From assembly GCF_040939785.1 (NCBI RefSeq), contig NZ_CP162553.1, positions 1,426,001 to 1,490,000 of the forward strand: 64,000 nt of DNA, given 5' to 3'. The stretch comes from Bradyrhizobium lupini. Its GTDB lineage: Bacteria; Pseudomonadota; Alphaproteobacteria; Rhizobiales; Xanthobacteraceae. Shown here one piece after another: positions 42,593-51,910 of the stretch. The translations under genes were made by a program, and so were the position numbers. The notes below the pieces were generated by a model. That model searched no databases. It was not told the origin of the DNA and saw only the letters and a list, made by a program, of their open reading frames with translations. The first letter of the stretch is position 1. Every line of letters begins with the position of its first letter.

Positions 42593-44188
42593 ATGTCAGT
42601 CGGACGAAGTCTGTTTGCGGCGACGCTCGCCAGTATGCTTGCGTTGGCGGTCTCGCCGGCGTCGAGCCAGACGCTGCGCTACGCCAACCAGGGCGATCTC
42701 AAGTCGCTTGATCCGTATTCGCTGAACGAGTCCACCACGCACGCTCATCTCGGTCACGTCTATCAAGGCCTCACCGCGCGCGACAAGGACCTGAAGATCA
42801 TCCCGGCGCTGGCTGAGAGCTGGGAGACACCGGAGCCGACCCGCTGGCGCTTCCATTTGCGCAAGGGCGTCAAATTTCATAACGGCGACCCCTTCACCGC
42901 CGACGACGTGCTGTTCTCCGCCGATCGCGTCCGCAACAAGAACTCGAACATGCAGACCCGGCTGGCGCCCAACGTCAAGGTCGTCAAGGTCGACGACTAC
43001 ACAGTCGATTTCGTCCTGCCCTCGCCCAATCCCATCCTAAATTCGTCGTGGGATGTCTGGTACATCATGGACAAGAAATGGGCTGAGGAGAACAAAGCGG
43101 TCGAGCCGACGCCGGTGTCCGCGACCTCTCCGAGCTATGCCTCGCTTCACGAGAACGGCACCGGTCCCTTCATCATCGAAAGCCATCAGCCCGGTGTGAA
43201 GACCGTGTTCAAGGCCAATCCCAACTACTGGGGCAAGATGGAAGGTAACCTGAAGGAGATTATCTTCACCCCGATCTCGTCCGATGCCACCCGCGTCGCC
43301 GCGCTGCTCTCGGGTGAAGTGGACGTGATCGAGCCGGTGCCGATCCAGGACATCTCCCGCGTCGATGCGAGCCCGAATGCCCAGGTGCTGAAGGCCCCTG
43401 AGTTGCGCACCATCTTCATCGGATTCGATCAGACGCGTGACGAGCTGCTCTACTCCAACATCAAGGGCAAGAACCCGTTCAAGGATGTCAAGGTCCGCGA
43501 AGCCTTCTACAAAGCCATCGACATCGAGCTGATCAAGACGCGGGTGATGCGCGGGCTGTCCACGCCCTCGGCGCTGATGATCGCTCCGGAATTGTTCGTG
43601 CTGTCCAAGGAGTTCACCCGGCCGAAGTTCGATCCAGATGGTGCCAAGAAGCTCCTGGCCGAGGCCGGGTACCCCGAAGGCTTCGAGGTCACCATGGATT
43701 GCCCGAACGATCGGTACGTCAACGACGCGGCGATCTGCCAGGCCGTCGTGGGCATGCTTGCCCGCATCGGCGTCAAGATCAATCTGCTGGCGCAGCCCAA
43801 GGCGCAATACTTCGCCAAGGTGTTGAAGCAGGGCGGCTATCAGACCTCGTTCTACATGCTGGGCTGGACGCCGAGCACGATGGACTCCCATAACGTGCTC
43901 TACGACATTATGGGCTGTCGCGACGATGCGAAATCATCGCGCGGCGAGGCCAATCTCGGCGGCTATTGCAACAAGGAATTCGACGCCATCACCGACAAGG
44001 TGCTGGTCGAAACCGACACCACAAAGCGCAACCAGCTGATCAAGCAAGCGTATGAGATCAGCATCAAGGACTGGGCTTATATTCCGCTGCACCAGCAGGC
44101 GCTGGCCTGGGGCGTATCGAAAAAGGTCAACCTGCCGCAGCGCGCCGACAATCTGGTCATGTTCCACTGGGCGACCAAGAAGGAATAG
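42593..44188 (+). CDS. Peptide ABC transporter substrate-binding protein 1 (DppA-like, SBP family 5)
   Basis: A 531-residue family 5 (dipeptide/oligopeptide/nickel/glutathione) solute-binding protein. The signal peptide ends near SPASSQ, and the mature protein starts TLRYANQGDLKSLDPYSLNESTT. WRFHLRKGVKFHNGDPFTADDV near residue 85 is the family signature. The ATG at 42593 follows GAGAGG; an in-frame GTG at 42578 is a weaker start. It heads a plus-strand array of five transporter genes. A hairpin with a T-rich tail follows and would give more binding protein than permease. The substrate is probably a peptide or gamma-glutamyl compound, from the GGT gene downstream. Confidence 0.88.
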   Translation: MSVGRSLFAATLASMLALAVSPASSQTLRYANQGDLKSLDPYSLNESTTHAHLGHVYQGLTARDKDLKIIPALAESWETPEPTRWRFHLRKGVKFHNGDPFTADDVLFSADRVRNKNSNMQTRLAPNVKVVKVDDYTVDFVLPSPNPILNSSWDVWYIMDKKWAEENKAVEPTPVSATSPSYASLHENGTGPFIIESHQPGVKTVFKANPNYWGKMEGNLKEIIFTPISSDATRVAALLSGEVDVIEPVPIQDISRVDASPNAQVLKAPELRTIFIGFDQTRDELLYSNIKGKNPFKDVKVREAFYKAIDIELIKTRVMRGLSTPSALMIAPELFVLSKEFTRPKFDPDGAKKLLAEAGYPEGFEVTMDCPNDRYVNDAAICQAVVGMLARIGVKINLLAQPKAQYFAKVLKQGGYQTSFYMLGWTPSTMDSHNVLYDIMGCRDDAKSSRGEANLGGYCNKEFDAITDKVLVETDTTKRNQLIKQAYEISIKDWAYIPLHQQALAWGVSKKVNLPQRADNLVMFHWATKKE

Positions 44189-44202
44189 CGTCAGTTGAAC
44201 AC

Positions 44203-44243
44203 AAGGTCCCGGCAGCGTCAGGCTACCGGGACCTTTCCTTTTC
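44203..44243 (+). terminator. Attenuator-like hairpin between dppA1 and dppB1
   Basis: AAGGTCCCGG (44203-44212) pairs with CCGGGACCTT (44226-44235), a perfect 10-bp stem around a 13-base loop, followed by TCCTTTTC. It would cause partial termination, a known way to express the binding protein more than the permeases. Confidence 0.65.
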
Positions 44244-44291
44244 GGCTGACAAAGACGTCGGCCAGACGCACACTCAAGGAAAGTGGAAGGC

Positions 44292-45272
44292 ATGCTCGCT
44301 TTCACTCTTCGCCGGGCCGTTCAGGCCATCGGCGTCATGTTCGCCGTCGGCATCATCGCGTTCTCGATGTTCCGCTTCGCCGGCGACCCCATCAACCAGA
44401 TCGTCTCGCTTGATACGCCGGCGGCCGAACGCGCCGCCGTGCGCAAGTCGCTGGGCCTCGATGATCCCGTGCCGGTGCAGTTCGTGCGCTATTTCGCCGA
44501 TGCGGCGCAATTCAAGTTCGGCGTCTCCTATCAGTTCCGCCAGCCGGTCTCGACGCTGTTGATGGAGCGTATGCCGGCAACGCTGGAACTTGCGATCTGC
44601 GCGACCGTATTTGCAATGGTCTCCGGCATCCTGATGGGCGTCTATTCGGCGCTCAGGCGCGACACCCTGCTCGCCAAATTATTCCAGGCGGTTTCGCTGA
44701 TTGGCATCTCGCTGCCGACTTTCCTGATCGGCATCCTTCTGATCTACCTGTTCGCAGTGACGTTGGGCTGGTTGCCCTCGTTCGGCCGGGGCGAAGTCGT
44801 CAAGCTGGGTTGGTGGACCACGGGCCTGCTCACATTGTCGGGCCTGAAGGCGCTGATCATGCCCTCGATCACGCTCGGCCTGTTCCAGATGACCCTGATC
44901 ATGCGGCTGGTGCGCGCGGAGATGCTGGAAGTGCTTCGGACAGATTATATCCGCTTTGCCCGCGCCCGCGGGCTGACAACCCGTGCCATTCATTTCGGCC
45001 ACGCGCTGAAGAACACGCTGATTCCGGTGATCACGGTAGCCGGCCTGCAGTTTGGCTCGGTTATTGCATTTTCGATCATCACCGAAACCGTGTTCCAATG
45101 GCCCGGCATGGGACTTCTGTTCGTACAGGCCGTGCAAAACGTCGATATCCCGATTATGGCCGCCTACTTGCTGATGGTCTCACTGATTTTCGTCACCATC
45201 AATCTGGTGGTCGACATCCTCTACACCGTCGTCGATCCGCGCCTGCGCGCGACCGTCGGCCGCGCCACATAA
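44292..45272 (+). CDS. Peptide ABC transporter permease 1a (DppB-like)
   Basis: A 326-residue inner-membrane permease of the DppB/OppB type, with an N-terminal TM (LRRAVQAIGVMFAVGIIAFSMFRF) and five further segments. The ATPase-contact loop RTDYIRFARARGLTTRAIHFGHALKNTLIPVIT is near residue 215, and the C terminus VDILYTVVDPRLRA is the family end. The ATG at 44292 is preferred to a GTG three codons earlier. It pairs with the DppC-like gene 10 bases downstream. Confidence 0.9.
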   Translation: MLAFTLRRAVQAIGVMFAVGIIAFSMFRFAGDPINQIVSLDTPAAERAAVRKSLGLDDPVPVQFVRYFADAAQFKFGVSYQFRQPVSTLLMERMPATLELAICATVFAMVSGILMGVYSALRRDTLLAKLFQAVSLIGISLPTFLIGILLIYLFAVTLGWLPSFGRGEVVKLGWWTTGLLTLSGLKALIMPSITLGLFQMTLIMRLVRAEMLEVLRTDYIRFARARGLTTRAIHFGHALKNTLIPVITVAGLQFGSVIAFSIITETVFQWPGMGLLFVQAVQNVDIPIMAAYLLMVSLIFVTINLVVDILYTVVDPRLRATVGRAT

Positions 45273-45282
45273 GGCAGCCTGT

Positions 45283-46254
45283 ATGTCCGAAGTGGTCGCC
45301 TCTCATCCCGACAAGCCGAGCACGCTGCCGACGCATGCCGCCCGCAGCTGGTTCAGTCGCGCACTCAACAGCGACATCTTCTATTCGTTTCGCCGATCCA
45401 AGCTGACCATGGTGGCGGCAGTCATTACCGTGCTGTTCTTCCTGCTCGCGATCTTTGCCTCCGCGCTCGCGGTGCAGGACCCGTTCGATCCGGCACAGCT
45501 CCAATTGATGAATTCCCGGATCTCACCGCTCTGGACCGCCGAGGGGCAGAGCCCGTTCCTGCTCGGCACCGACGAGCAGGGCCGCGACGTGTTCTCCGCC
45601 ATTCTCTACGGGCTGCGCATCTCGCTCGCCGTCGGCGTGGCCGGCGTGATCTTCGCCGGCGCGCTCGGCATCGCGCTTGGCCTGGTCGCCGGCTATTTCG
45701 GGGGCGCGGTGGACGGCGTGATCATGCGGATCGCCGACGTGCAACTCACTTTTCCCGCCATCCTGATCGCGCTGCTGGTCAACGGCATCGCCAAATCGAT
45801 CCTCGGCAACCGGCTGGATGCAACCAGCATGCTGGTGGTGCTGGTGATCTCGATTGGCCTGAGTTTCTGGGTCGGGTATGCCCGCACGGTGCGCGGTTCC
45901 GTGATGGTCGAGAAGAACAAGGATTACGTGGCGGCCGCGCAATTGATCGGCCTTCCCGCACCAAAGATCATGTTCCGCCATGTGCTGCCAAACACGATGG
46001 GTCCGATCCTGGTCATCGCCACGATCAACCTTGCGCTCGCCATCATCACCGAGGCAACGCTGTCCTTCCTTGGCGTCGGCCTGCCCGACACAATGCCCTC
46101 GCTCGGCACGTTGATCCGCATCGGCAACAACTACCTGTTCGCGGGCGAATGGTGGATTGTGGCCTTCCCTGGTATCGCGCTCGCTGCCCTGATCCTGTCG
46201 ATCAACCTGCTCGGCGACTGGCTGCGCGACGCGCTCAACCCGAAGCTCCGATGA
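45283..46254 (+). CDS. Peptide ABC transporter permease 1b (DppC-like)
   Basis: A 323-residue permease with the DppC N-terminal segment (KLTMVAAVITVLFFLLAIFASALAVQDPFDP), GTDEQGRDVFSAILYGLRISLAVG near residue 88 and the loop KNKDYVAAAQLIGLPAPKIMFRHVLPNTMGPILV near residue 210. The end LLGDWLRDALNPKLR is typical. Its stop overlaps, in an ATGA, the start of a repeat-encoded micro-ORF that leads into the first ATPase gene. Confidence 0.9.
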   Translation: MSEVVASHPDKPSTLPTHAARSWFSRALNSDIFYSFRRSKLTMVAAVITVLFFLLAIFASALAVQDPFDPAQLQLMNSRISPLWTAEGQSPFLLGTDEQGRDVFSAILYGLRISLAVGVAGVIFAGALGIALGLVAGYFGGAVDGVIMRIADVQLTFPAILIALLVNGIAKSILGNRLDATSMLVVLVISIGLSFWVGYARTVRGSVMVEKNKDYVAAAQLIGLPAPKIMFRHVLPNTMGPILVIATINLALAIITEATLSFLGVGLPDTMPSLGTLIRIGNNYLFAGEWWIVAFPGIALAALILSINLLGDWLRDALNPKLR

Positions 46255-46325
46255 ACAACATTTCGATGAGCAAGACTCGGATGAGCGAGACTTGGATGAG
46301 CATGATCTGGATGAGCAAAACCTGG
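46251..46325. repeat. 15-bp tandem repeat, five units
   Basis: Units of 15 bases start at 46251, 46266, 46281, 46296 and 46311. The last four share ATGAGC...TGG or CGG with few changes (for example ATGAGCGAGACTTGG and ATGAGCAAAACCTGG); the first is more diverged. Length 15 keeps any reading frame. They lie exactly between the dppC1 stop and the dppD1 start. Confidence 0.85.
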
Positions 46326-46346
46326 ATGAGAGCGTCTCGCTCATGA
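46251..46346 (+). CDS. 31-residue micro-ORF made of pentapeptide repeats
   Basis: An ATG at 46251 overlapping the dppC1 stop (ATGA) opens a 31-codon frame ending in TGA at 46344-46346, which in turn overlaps the ATG of the dppD1 gene (ATGA). The frame is built from 15-bp units, reading MSKTR, MSETW, MSMIW, MSKTW after a diverged MNNIS. No database identity is claimed. The double overlap is what a translated coupling peptide would need, but a nonfunctional expansion is also possible. Confidence 0.4.
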   Translation: MNNISMSKTRMSETWMSMIWMSKTWMRASRS

Positions 46347-47329
46347 CCGACCCCATCCTCTCCGTGCGTAATCTTCAGGTCGAGTTCGCCTCCCGCCGCG
46401 GCACGCTACGCGCCATCGATGGCGTCTCCTTCGACATCGCCAAGGGCGAGGTACTCGGCGTGGTCGGCGAATCCGGCGCCGGCAAGTCCGTCACAGGCTT
46501 GGCTGTGATCGGCCTGATCGATCCGCCGGGCCGCATCGCCGGCGGCGAGATTCGCCTTGCGGGCCTGCGCATCGACAATTTGCCGGCGGAGGAGCTGCGC
46601 CGTATCCGGGGAAAGCGGATCGGCATGATCTTCCAGGACCCCCTCACCTCGCTCAATCCGCTCTACCGCGTCGGCGACCAGCTCATCGAGACGATCAGAA
46701 CGCATCTGAACCTGTCCGAGACCGCCGCCCGCCGCCGAGCCATCGACCTGCTCGCCGAAGTTGGAATCCCGGCTCCGGAAAAGCGCATCGACGGCTATCC
46801 GCACGAATTCTCCGGTGGCATGCGCCAGCGCGTGGTGATTGCGCTCGCGATCTGCGCCGAACCGGAGCTGATCATCGCCGACGAGCCGACCACCGCGCTC
46901 GACGTTTCCGTGCAGGCGCAGATCATCTCGCTGATCAAGCGTCTCGGCCGCGATCACGGCACTGCGGTGATGCTGGTGACCCACGACATGGGCGTGATCG
47001 CCGAGACCTCCGACCGGGTCGCGGTGATGTATGCCGGCCGCGTCGCCGAGATCGGTCCGGTGCAGGACGTGGTCAGGAACCCGCTGCACCCCTACGCCAA
47101 GGGCCTGATGGGCGCGATCCCGACGCTTGCCGGCGACGACAAGCGTCTGGTGCAGATCCCCGGCTCCATGCCGCGCCTGTCGGCGATCCCGCGCGGCTGT
47201 TCGTTCAATCCGCGCTGCGCATTCGCATTCGACCGATGCCGCGTGGAGAGGCCGGAGCCGCTGCCGCGCGGCACGCAAGCCGTCGCCTGCCATCTCTATG
47301 ACGGCGTGCCGGCGGAGAGCGCGGCATGA
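46343..47329 (+). CDS. Peptide ABC transporter ATPase 1a (DppD-like)
   Basis: A 328-residue ATP-binding subunit. Walker A is [11 protein letters not shown] near residue 40, the signature [14 protein letters not shown] near residue 158 and Walker [20 protein letters not shown] next to it. [25 protein letters not shown] near the end is the Cys-rich oligopeptide-transporter C-terminal domain. The ATG at 46343 starts [15 protein letters not shown]; the frame is open through the repeats upstream (a TTG at 46292 would add 17 residues of LDE-type repeats), but the family start is here. Confidence 0.88.
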   Translation: MTDPILSVRNLQVEFASRRGTLRAIDGVSFDIAKGEVLGVVGESGAGKSVTGLAVIGLIDPPGRIAGGEIRLAGLRIDNLPAEELRRIRGKRIGMIFQDPLTSLNPLYRVGDQLIETIRTHLNLSETAARRRAIDLLAEVGIPAPEKRIDGYPHEFSGGMRQRVVIALAICAEPELIIADEPTTALDVSVQAQIISLIKRLGRDHGTAVMLVTHDMGVIAETSDRVAVMYAGRVAEIGPVQDVVRNPLHPYAKGLMGAIPTLAGDDKRLVQIPGSMPRLSAIPRGCSFNPRCAFAFDRCRVERPEPLPRGTQAVACHLYDGVPAESAA

Positions 47330-48315
47330 GCGCTCCCTTCATCCAGGCCACGAATCTGCGCCGCGTCTTCGACGTCTCGAAACCCTGGCTCAACCGCATG
47401 CTCGAAGGCGGGCAGCTCGAATATCTCAAGGCCGTCGATGGCGTCACCTTCGACATCAGGAAGGGCGAGACCTTTGCACTGGTCGGCGAATCCGGCTCGG
47501 GCAAGACCACGGTGGCGCGGATGGTCGTCGGCTTGCTGCCGCCAAGCTCCGGCAACGTCTTGATCGACGGCATCTCAATGACCGATCCGCGGCAGGCCCA
47601 GGCGCGGCGGAAACTGCGCCGCCGCATCCAGATGATCTTTCAGGATCCCTATGCGAGCCTGAACCCACGCTTCCGAGTCGACGCCATCATCTCCGAGCCA
47701 ATCCGCGCGTTCGACCTGATCGAGGGCGAGCGCGACATCCAGGCGCGGGTCGGAGAGCTTCTCACCCTCGTCGGCCTGCATCCCGACGACAGGTTGAAAT
47801 TTCCGCACGAATTCTCGGGCGGCCAGCGTCAGCGCATCGCGATCGCGCGCGCGCTCGCCTCCGACGCGGAGTTTATCGTCTGCGACGAGCCGACCTCCGC
47901 GCTTGACGTCTCCGTGCAGGCGCAGATCCTGAACCTGATGCGCGACCTCCAGGACAAGTTCGGCTTGACCTACATGTTCATCAGCCACAACCTCGCCGTC
48001 GTCCGCCACATGGCGAGCCGCGTCGGTGTGATGTATCTCGGCCGCATCGTCGAGATCGCGGAAGGGCGCGAGCTGTTTGCCCATCCGCGCATGCCCTATA
48101 CCAAGATGCTGCTTGGCGCCGTGCCTGATCTTGCCATGAGCGGCCGCCAGCGCATCCCCGTGAAGGGCGAGATCCCGAACCCGATCAACCCGCCGTCCGG
48201 GTGCGCCTTTAATCCGCGCTGCCCGCTGGCGTTCGATCTCTGCCGTAGGGAAGCACCTGAATTGATCGACGGCGTCGCCTGCCACGCGGTCAACACCGCG
48301 CCGGTACCGGCGTGA
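47326..48315 (+). CDS. Peptide ABC transporter ATPase 1b (DppF-like)
   Basis: A 329-residue ATPase with Walker A GESGSGKTTVARMVVGL near residue 50, DPYASLNPRFRV of the Q-loop region, signature FSGGQRQRIAIARAL and Walker [21 protein letters not shown]. The C-terminal domain has NPPSGCAFNPRCPLAFDLCRREAPELI. The start overlaps the preceding stop by 4 bases. With the genes at 42593-47329 it completes one five-component peptide importer. Confidence 0.92.
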   Translation: MSAPFIQATNLRRVFDVSKPWLNRMLEGGQLEYLKAVDGVTFDIRKGETFALVGESGSGKTTVARMVVGLLPPSSGNVLIDGISMTDPRQAQARRKLRRRIQMIFQDPYASLNPRFRVDAIISEPIRAFDLIEGERDIQARVGELLTLVGLHPDDRLKFPHEFSGGQRQRIAIARALASDAEFIVCDEPTSALDVSVQAQILNLMRDLQDKFGLTYMFISHNLAVVRHMASRVGVMYLGRIVEIAEGRELFAHPRMPYTKMLLGAVPDLAMSGRQRIPVKGEIPNPINPPSGCAFNPRCPLAFDLCRREAPELIDGVACHAVNTAPVPA

Positions 48316-48396
48316 CGCGCGCGTGCCATGCAGCCTGCGCATTTGGCGGCGGCCTGGCCCTGTGATCAATTGCGCGCGCCGCAAATGAGGTAGTCC

Positions 48397-50203
48397 ATGG
48401 CCAGCATCGTCAATCCCGATCCCTTCACGACACGCCCCGAGATCGAAGGCACCTTCGGGGTCGTTGCGACCACGCACTGGATCGCGACCGCTATCGGGAT
48501 GGCCCTTCTGGAAAAGGGCGGCAATGCCTTTGACGCCGGCGTCGCCACCGCTTTCACGCTCCAGGTGGTCGAGCCGCATCTGAACGGCCCCGGCGGCGAC
48601 GTTCCGATCATCGTGCACGACGTGAAGCGCGGCCGCACCGAGGTGATCTGCGGCCAGGGCCCGGCACCGGCCCGCGCCACCATCGCGCATTACAAGAGCG
48701 AAGGCCTCGACATGGTGCCCGGCACCGGCCTGCTCGCGGCCTGCGTCCCCGGCACCTTCGAATCCTGGATGATGCTGCTCCGTGACTACGGCACGATGCG
48801 CGTGCGCGATGTGCTGGAGCCCGCGATCTCCTATGCGCGCGACGGCTATCCGCTGGTCGAGCGCGCCTGCGCCACGATCCAGACCGTCGAGCAATTATTC
48901 CGCACGCACTGGCCGACATCGGCCGCCGTCTATCTCCCGAACGGCGAAGTGCCAAAGCCCGGCACGCTCTTCACCAACAAGACACTTGCGGCGACCTATG
49001 CGCGAATCCTGAGCGAGGCCGAAAGCGGCGGCGGCGGCCGCGATGCCGAGATCGAGCGCGCACGCAAGGCTTGGTCGCAGGGCTTCGTCGCGGAAGCCAT
49101 CGACAAATTCTGCCGGACGCAGGACGTGATGGACGTCAGCGGCTCGCCGCATCGCGGTGTGCTGTCGGCCGACGACATGGCGCGCTGGCAGCCGACGGTC
49201 GAGGCTCCGCTCACCTACGATTATGGCCGCTACACGGTCTGCAAGGCCGGGGTCTGGAGCCAGGGTCCCGTGACGCTGCAGCAACTCGCGCTGCTGAAGG
49301 GCTTTGCCCTCGATGGGCTCGATCCGACCGGACCGGAGTTCATCCATCTCCAGATCGAATGCGCAAAACTCGCCTTTGCCGATCGCGAAAAATTCTACGG
49401 CGACCCCAAGTTCAGCGAAATCCCGATCGCAACGCTGCTGTCAGATGCCTATAACGACGAACGTCGTAAGTTGGTTACCGAGAAAGCTTCGCTCGATCTC
49501 CGGCCCGGCACGGTCGAGGGCCTTGGCGGCGTGGTCAAGCTGCGCCGAGCTGAGGGCCAGCGCGAGGCCGTCGGCGCGCTCGGCGCCGGCGAGCCAACCG
49601 TGGGGCGCTTCGGCGAGGTGCGCGGCGACACCGTGCATTTCGACATCATTGACAAGGTCGGCAACATGGTGTCCTCGACGCCGTCGGGAGGCTGGCTGCA
49701 ATCCTCGCCTGTCATTCCCGAGCTGGGTTTCTGCCCTCGGCAGCCGCGCACAAATGTTCGATTTGGAGGAGAACCAACCGAGCTCGCTCGCGCCGGGCAA
49801 ACGGCCCCGCACCACGCTGTCGCCGACCATGGCACTGCGCGACGGCGAGCCTTATCTCGCCTGGGGCTCGCCCGGCGGCGACCAGCAGGACCAGTGGATC
49901 ACGCAGTTTTTCCTCCGACACGTCCACTGCAATCTCAATCTCCAGGAGTCGATCGACGCGCCGGCCTGGCATTCCGAGCATTTCCCGATCTCGTTCTGGC
50001 CCCGCACCGCGCGCCCCGGCGTGCTCGTGATCGAGAACCGCGTGCCGAAGGCGACGATCGAGAACCTGCGTGAGCGCGGACATATCGTCGAGGTCGGTCC
50101 GGACTGGTCCGAAGGCCGCCTCACCGCGGCCTCGCGCGTCGGTCCGCGCCGCCGCGCCGCCGCCAATCCGCGCGGCATGCAGGGCTACGCCGCAGGACGC
50201 TAA
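48397..50203 (+). pseudogene. ggt: Gamma-glutamyltransferase, frameshifted
   Basis: The reading frame from ATG 48397 encodes the large subunit of a gamma-glutamyltransferase and runs through the autoprocessing site with Thr412 (GDTVHFDIIDKVGNMVSSTPSGGWLQSS). It then breaks. The small subunit continues in another frame with LGSRAQMFDLEENQPSSLAPGKRPRTTLSPTMAL and ends at 50203. Deleting one base from the CCC run 49734-49736 joins them into a protein of about 600 residues. No signal peptide is seen, as in some cytoplasmic family members. GGT cleaves gamma-glutamyl bonds such as those in glutathione. Its place between two peptide importers suggests use of imported gamma-glutamyl compounds. Confidence 0.88.
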
Positions 50204-50212
50204 AGGCAGCAC

Positions 50213-50923
50213 ATGACCTGGTCGATCATCGCGCGCGATTCTGCTACCGGCCAGTTTGGCATCGCCGTTGCCACGCGCTTCTTCGCCGTCGGCGCGCGTG
50301 TCCCCTACATCGCGGCGGGCCTTGGCGCCATCGCGACGCAGGCTTTCGTCAATCCTTATTACGGTATCGACGGCGTCAAGCTGCTGCGTGAGGGCCTCAA
50401 CGCGCACGACGTGCTGGCCGCCCTGCTCGCGACCGACGACGGCCGCGAGAGCCGCCAGATTCACATCATGGACGCCAGCGGCGCGATTGCCGCGCATACC
50501 GGGCGCGACTGCGTGGATTGGTGCGGGCACATTGCGGGCAGCGGCTTCTCGATCGCCGGCAACATGCTCGCGGGCGCCGACGTGCTCGACGAGACCGCAA
50601 AAACCTATATCGCCAATGACAGCCTGCCCTTCCCGCGCCGCCTGCTTGCCGCGCTGCGCGCGGGCGAGGCCGCTGGCGGCGACAAGCGCGGCAAGCAGTC
50701 CGCCGCGCTCCTGATCCACGGCGAGGAGGAATGGCCGGCGCTGGACCTGCGCGCCGACGATCATCCCGATCCGCTCGGCGAGCTCGAGCGGCTCGAGCGC
50801 GTCAGCCACGAACTCTGGGTCCACTTCCGCGTTTCCATGCCAACCCGGCAGAACCCTGCCGGCAACACCGATCGCAGCGTCATCGACGCCAGCATCGCCG
50901 CAGCGCGCGCAATACGCTCATGA
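50213..50923 (+). CDS. DUF1028 family protein (Ntn-hydrolase fold)
   Basis: A 236-residue DUF1028 protein. [55 protein letters not shown] is the conserved N terminus, and the fold is reported as Ntn-hydrolase-like. Members are often encoded near peptidases, GGT and peptide transporters and are thought to hydrolyse an amide bond of a small compound. It starts 10 bases after the GGT stop and overlaps the next ATPase start by 4 bases, firmly in the operon. Confidence 0.86.
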   Translation: MTWSIIARDSATGQFGIAVATRFFAVGARVPYIAAGLGAIATQAFVNPYYGIDGVKLLREGLNAHDVLAALLATDDGRESRQIHIMDASGAIAAHTGRDCVDWCGHIAGSGFSIAGNMLAGADVLDETAKTYIANDSLPFPRRLLAALRAGEAAGGDKRGKQSAALLIHGEEEWPALDLRADDHPDPLGELERLERVSHELWVHFRVSMPTRQNPAGNTDRSVIDASIAAARAIRS

Positions 50924-51910
50924 ACCCGAGCCCCCTCATCGAGATCAGCGATCTGCGCATTCGTTTTCACGGCGACGACGGCCGCGTCACCCATGCGGTC
51001 GACAGCGTCGATCTCAGCGTCGCCAATGGCGCGACGCTCGGCCTCGTCGGCGAATCCGGCTGCGGCAAGAGCGTGACGTCGCTGGCGATCATGGGCCTGC
51101 TGCCGAAGCAGAGCGCGGAGATCTCCGGCGCGATCCGCTTCGACGGTTTCGACCTGCTTAAGACGTCGGACCAGACGCTGCGGGACCTCCGCGGCAACCG
51201 GCTCGCGATGATCTTTCAGGAGCCGATGACCTCGCTCAATCCGAGCTTCACCATCGGCGACCAGATCATCGAGACGATTTTGCGCCACCGCGGCGGTTCG
51301 CGCAGGAGTGCGCGCGAGCGGGCGATCGATCTGCTGCGTCGCGTCCACATCCCCTCGCCCGAGCGGCGGATCGACGAATATCCGCACAAGCTCTCCGGCG
51401 GCATGCGCCAGCGCGTCATGATCGCGATGGCGCTCGCCTGCGACCCGCGGCTGCTGATCGCGGACGAGCCGACCACCGCGCTCGATGTCACGCTGCAGGC
51501 GCAGATCCTGGAGCTGATGCGCGAATTGAAGGCGGCGAGCGGCGCTGCCATCATCCTGATCACCCACGATCTCGGCGTCGTCGCCGAAGTCTGCGACGAG
51601 GTCGCGGTGATGTATGCCGGCGAGATCGTCGAGCGCGCGCCGGTGGACGAGCTGTTCTCAGCGCCGCAGCATCCCCTACACCGTCGGCCTGCTCGGCTCG
51701 ATCCCGCGGCTTGACCATCGCGCCGACCAGCTCGCCACGATCGAGGGCATGGTCCCGAACATGATGCAGCCGCCCGCGGGATGCCGCTTCGCCGCACGCT
51801 GCCCCTTCGTGCTGGACGCCTGCACCAAGGCGCCGCCCCCGCTGCTCGAAGTCAGCCCCGGCCACCTCTCGCGCTGCCTGCGCGCTCCGCTCGAACGTCT
51901 GGTGTCGTGA
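50920..51910 (+). pseudogene. Peptide ABC transporter ATPase 2a (DppD-like), frameshifted
   Basis: An ATPase of about 329 residues if joined. The frame from ATG 50920 (overlapping the DUF1028 stop) has Walker [19 protein letters not shown], signature [15 protein letters not shown], Walker [20 protein letters not shown], and runs to [11 protein letters not shown]. The Cys-rich end resumes in another frame with [13 protein letters not shown] and ends in CRFAARCPFVLDACTKAPPP at 51910. Removing one base from the CCCC run 51673-51676 restores it. Everything needed for ATP hydrolysis lies before the break. Confidence 0.87.

Noticed and set aside
46149..46346. 65-codon frame spanning the end of dppC1 and the repeats
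   Set aside because: The part before 46251 is a shadow of dppC1; only the 31-codon part beginning at 46251 is considered.
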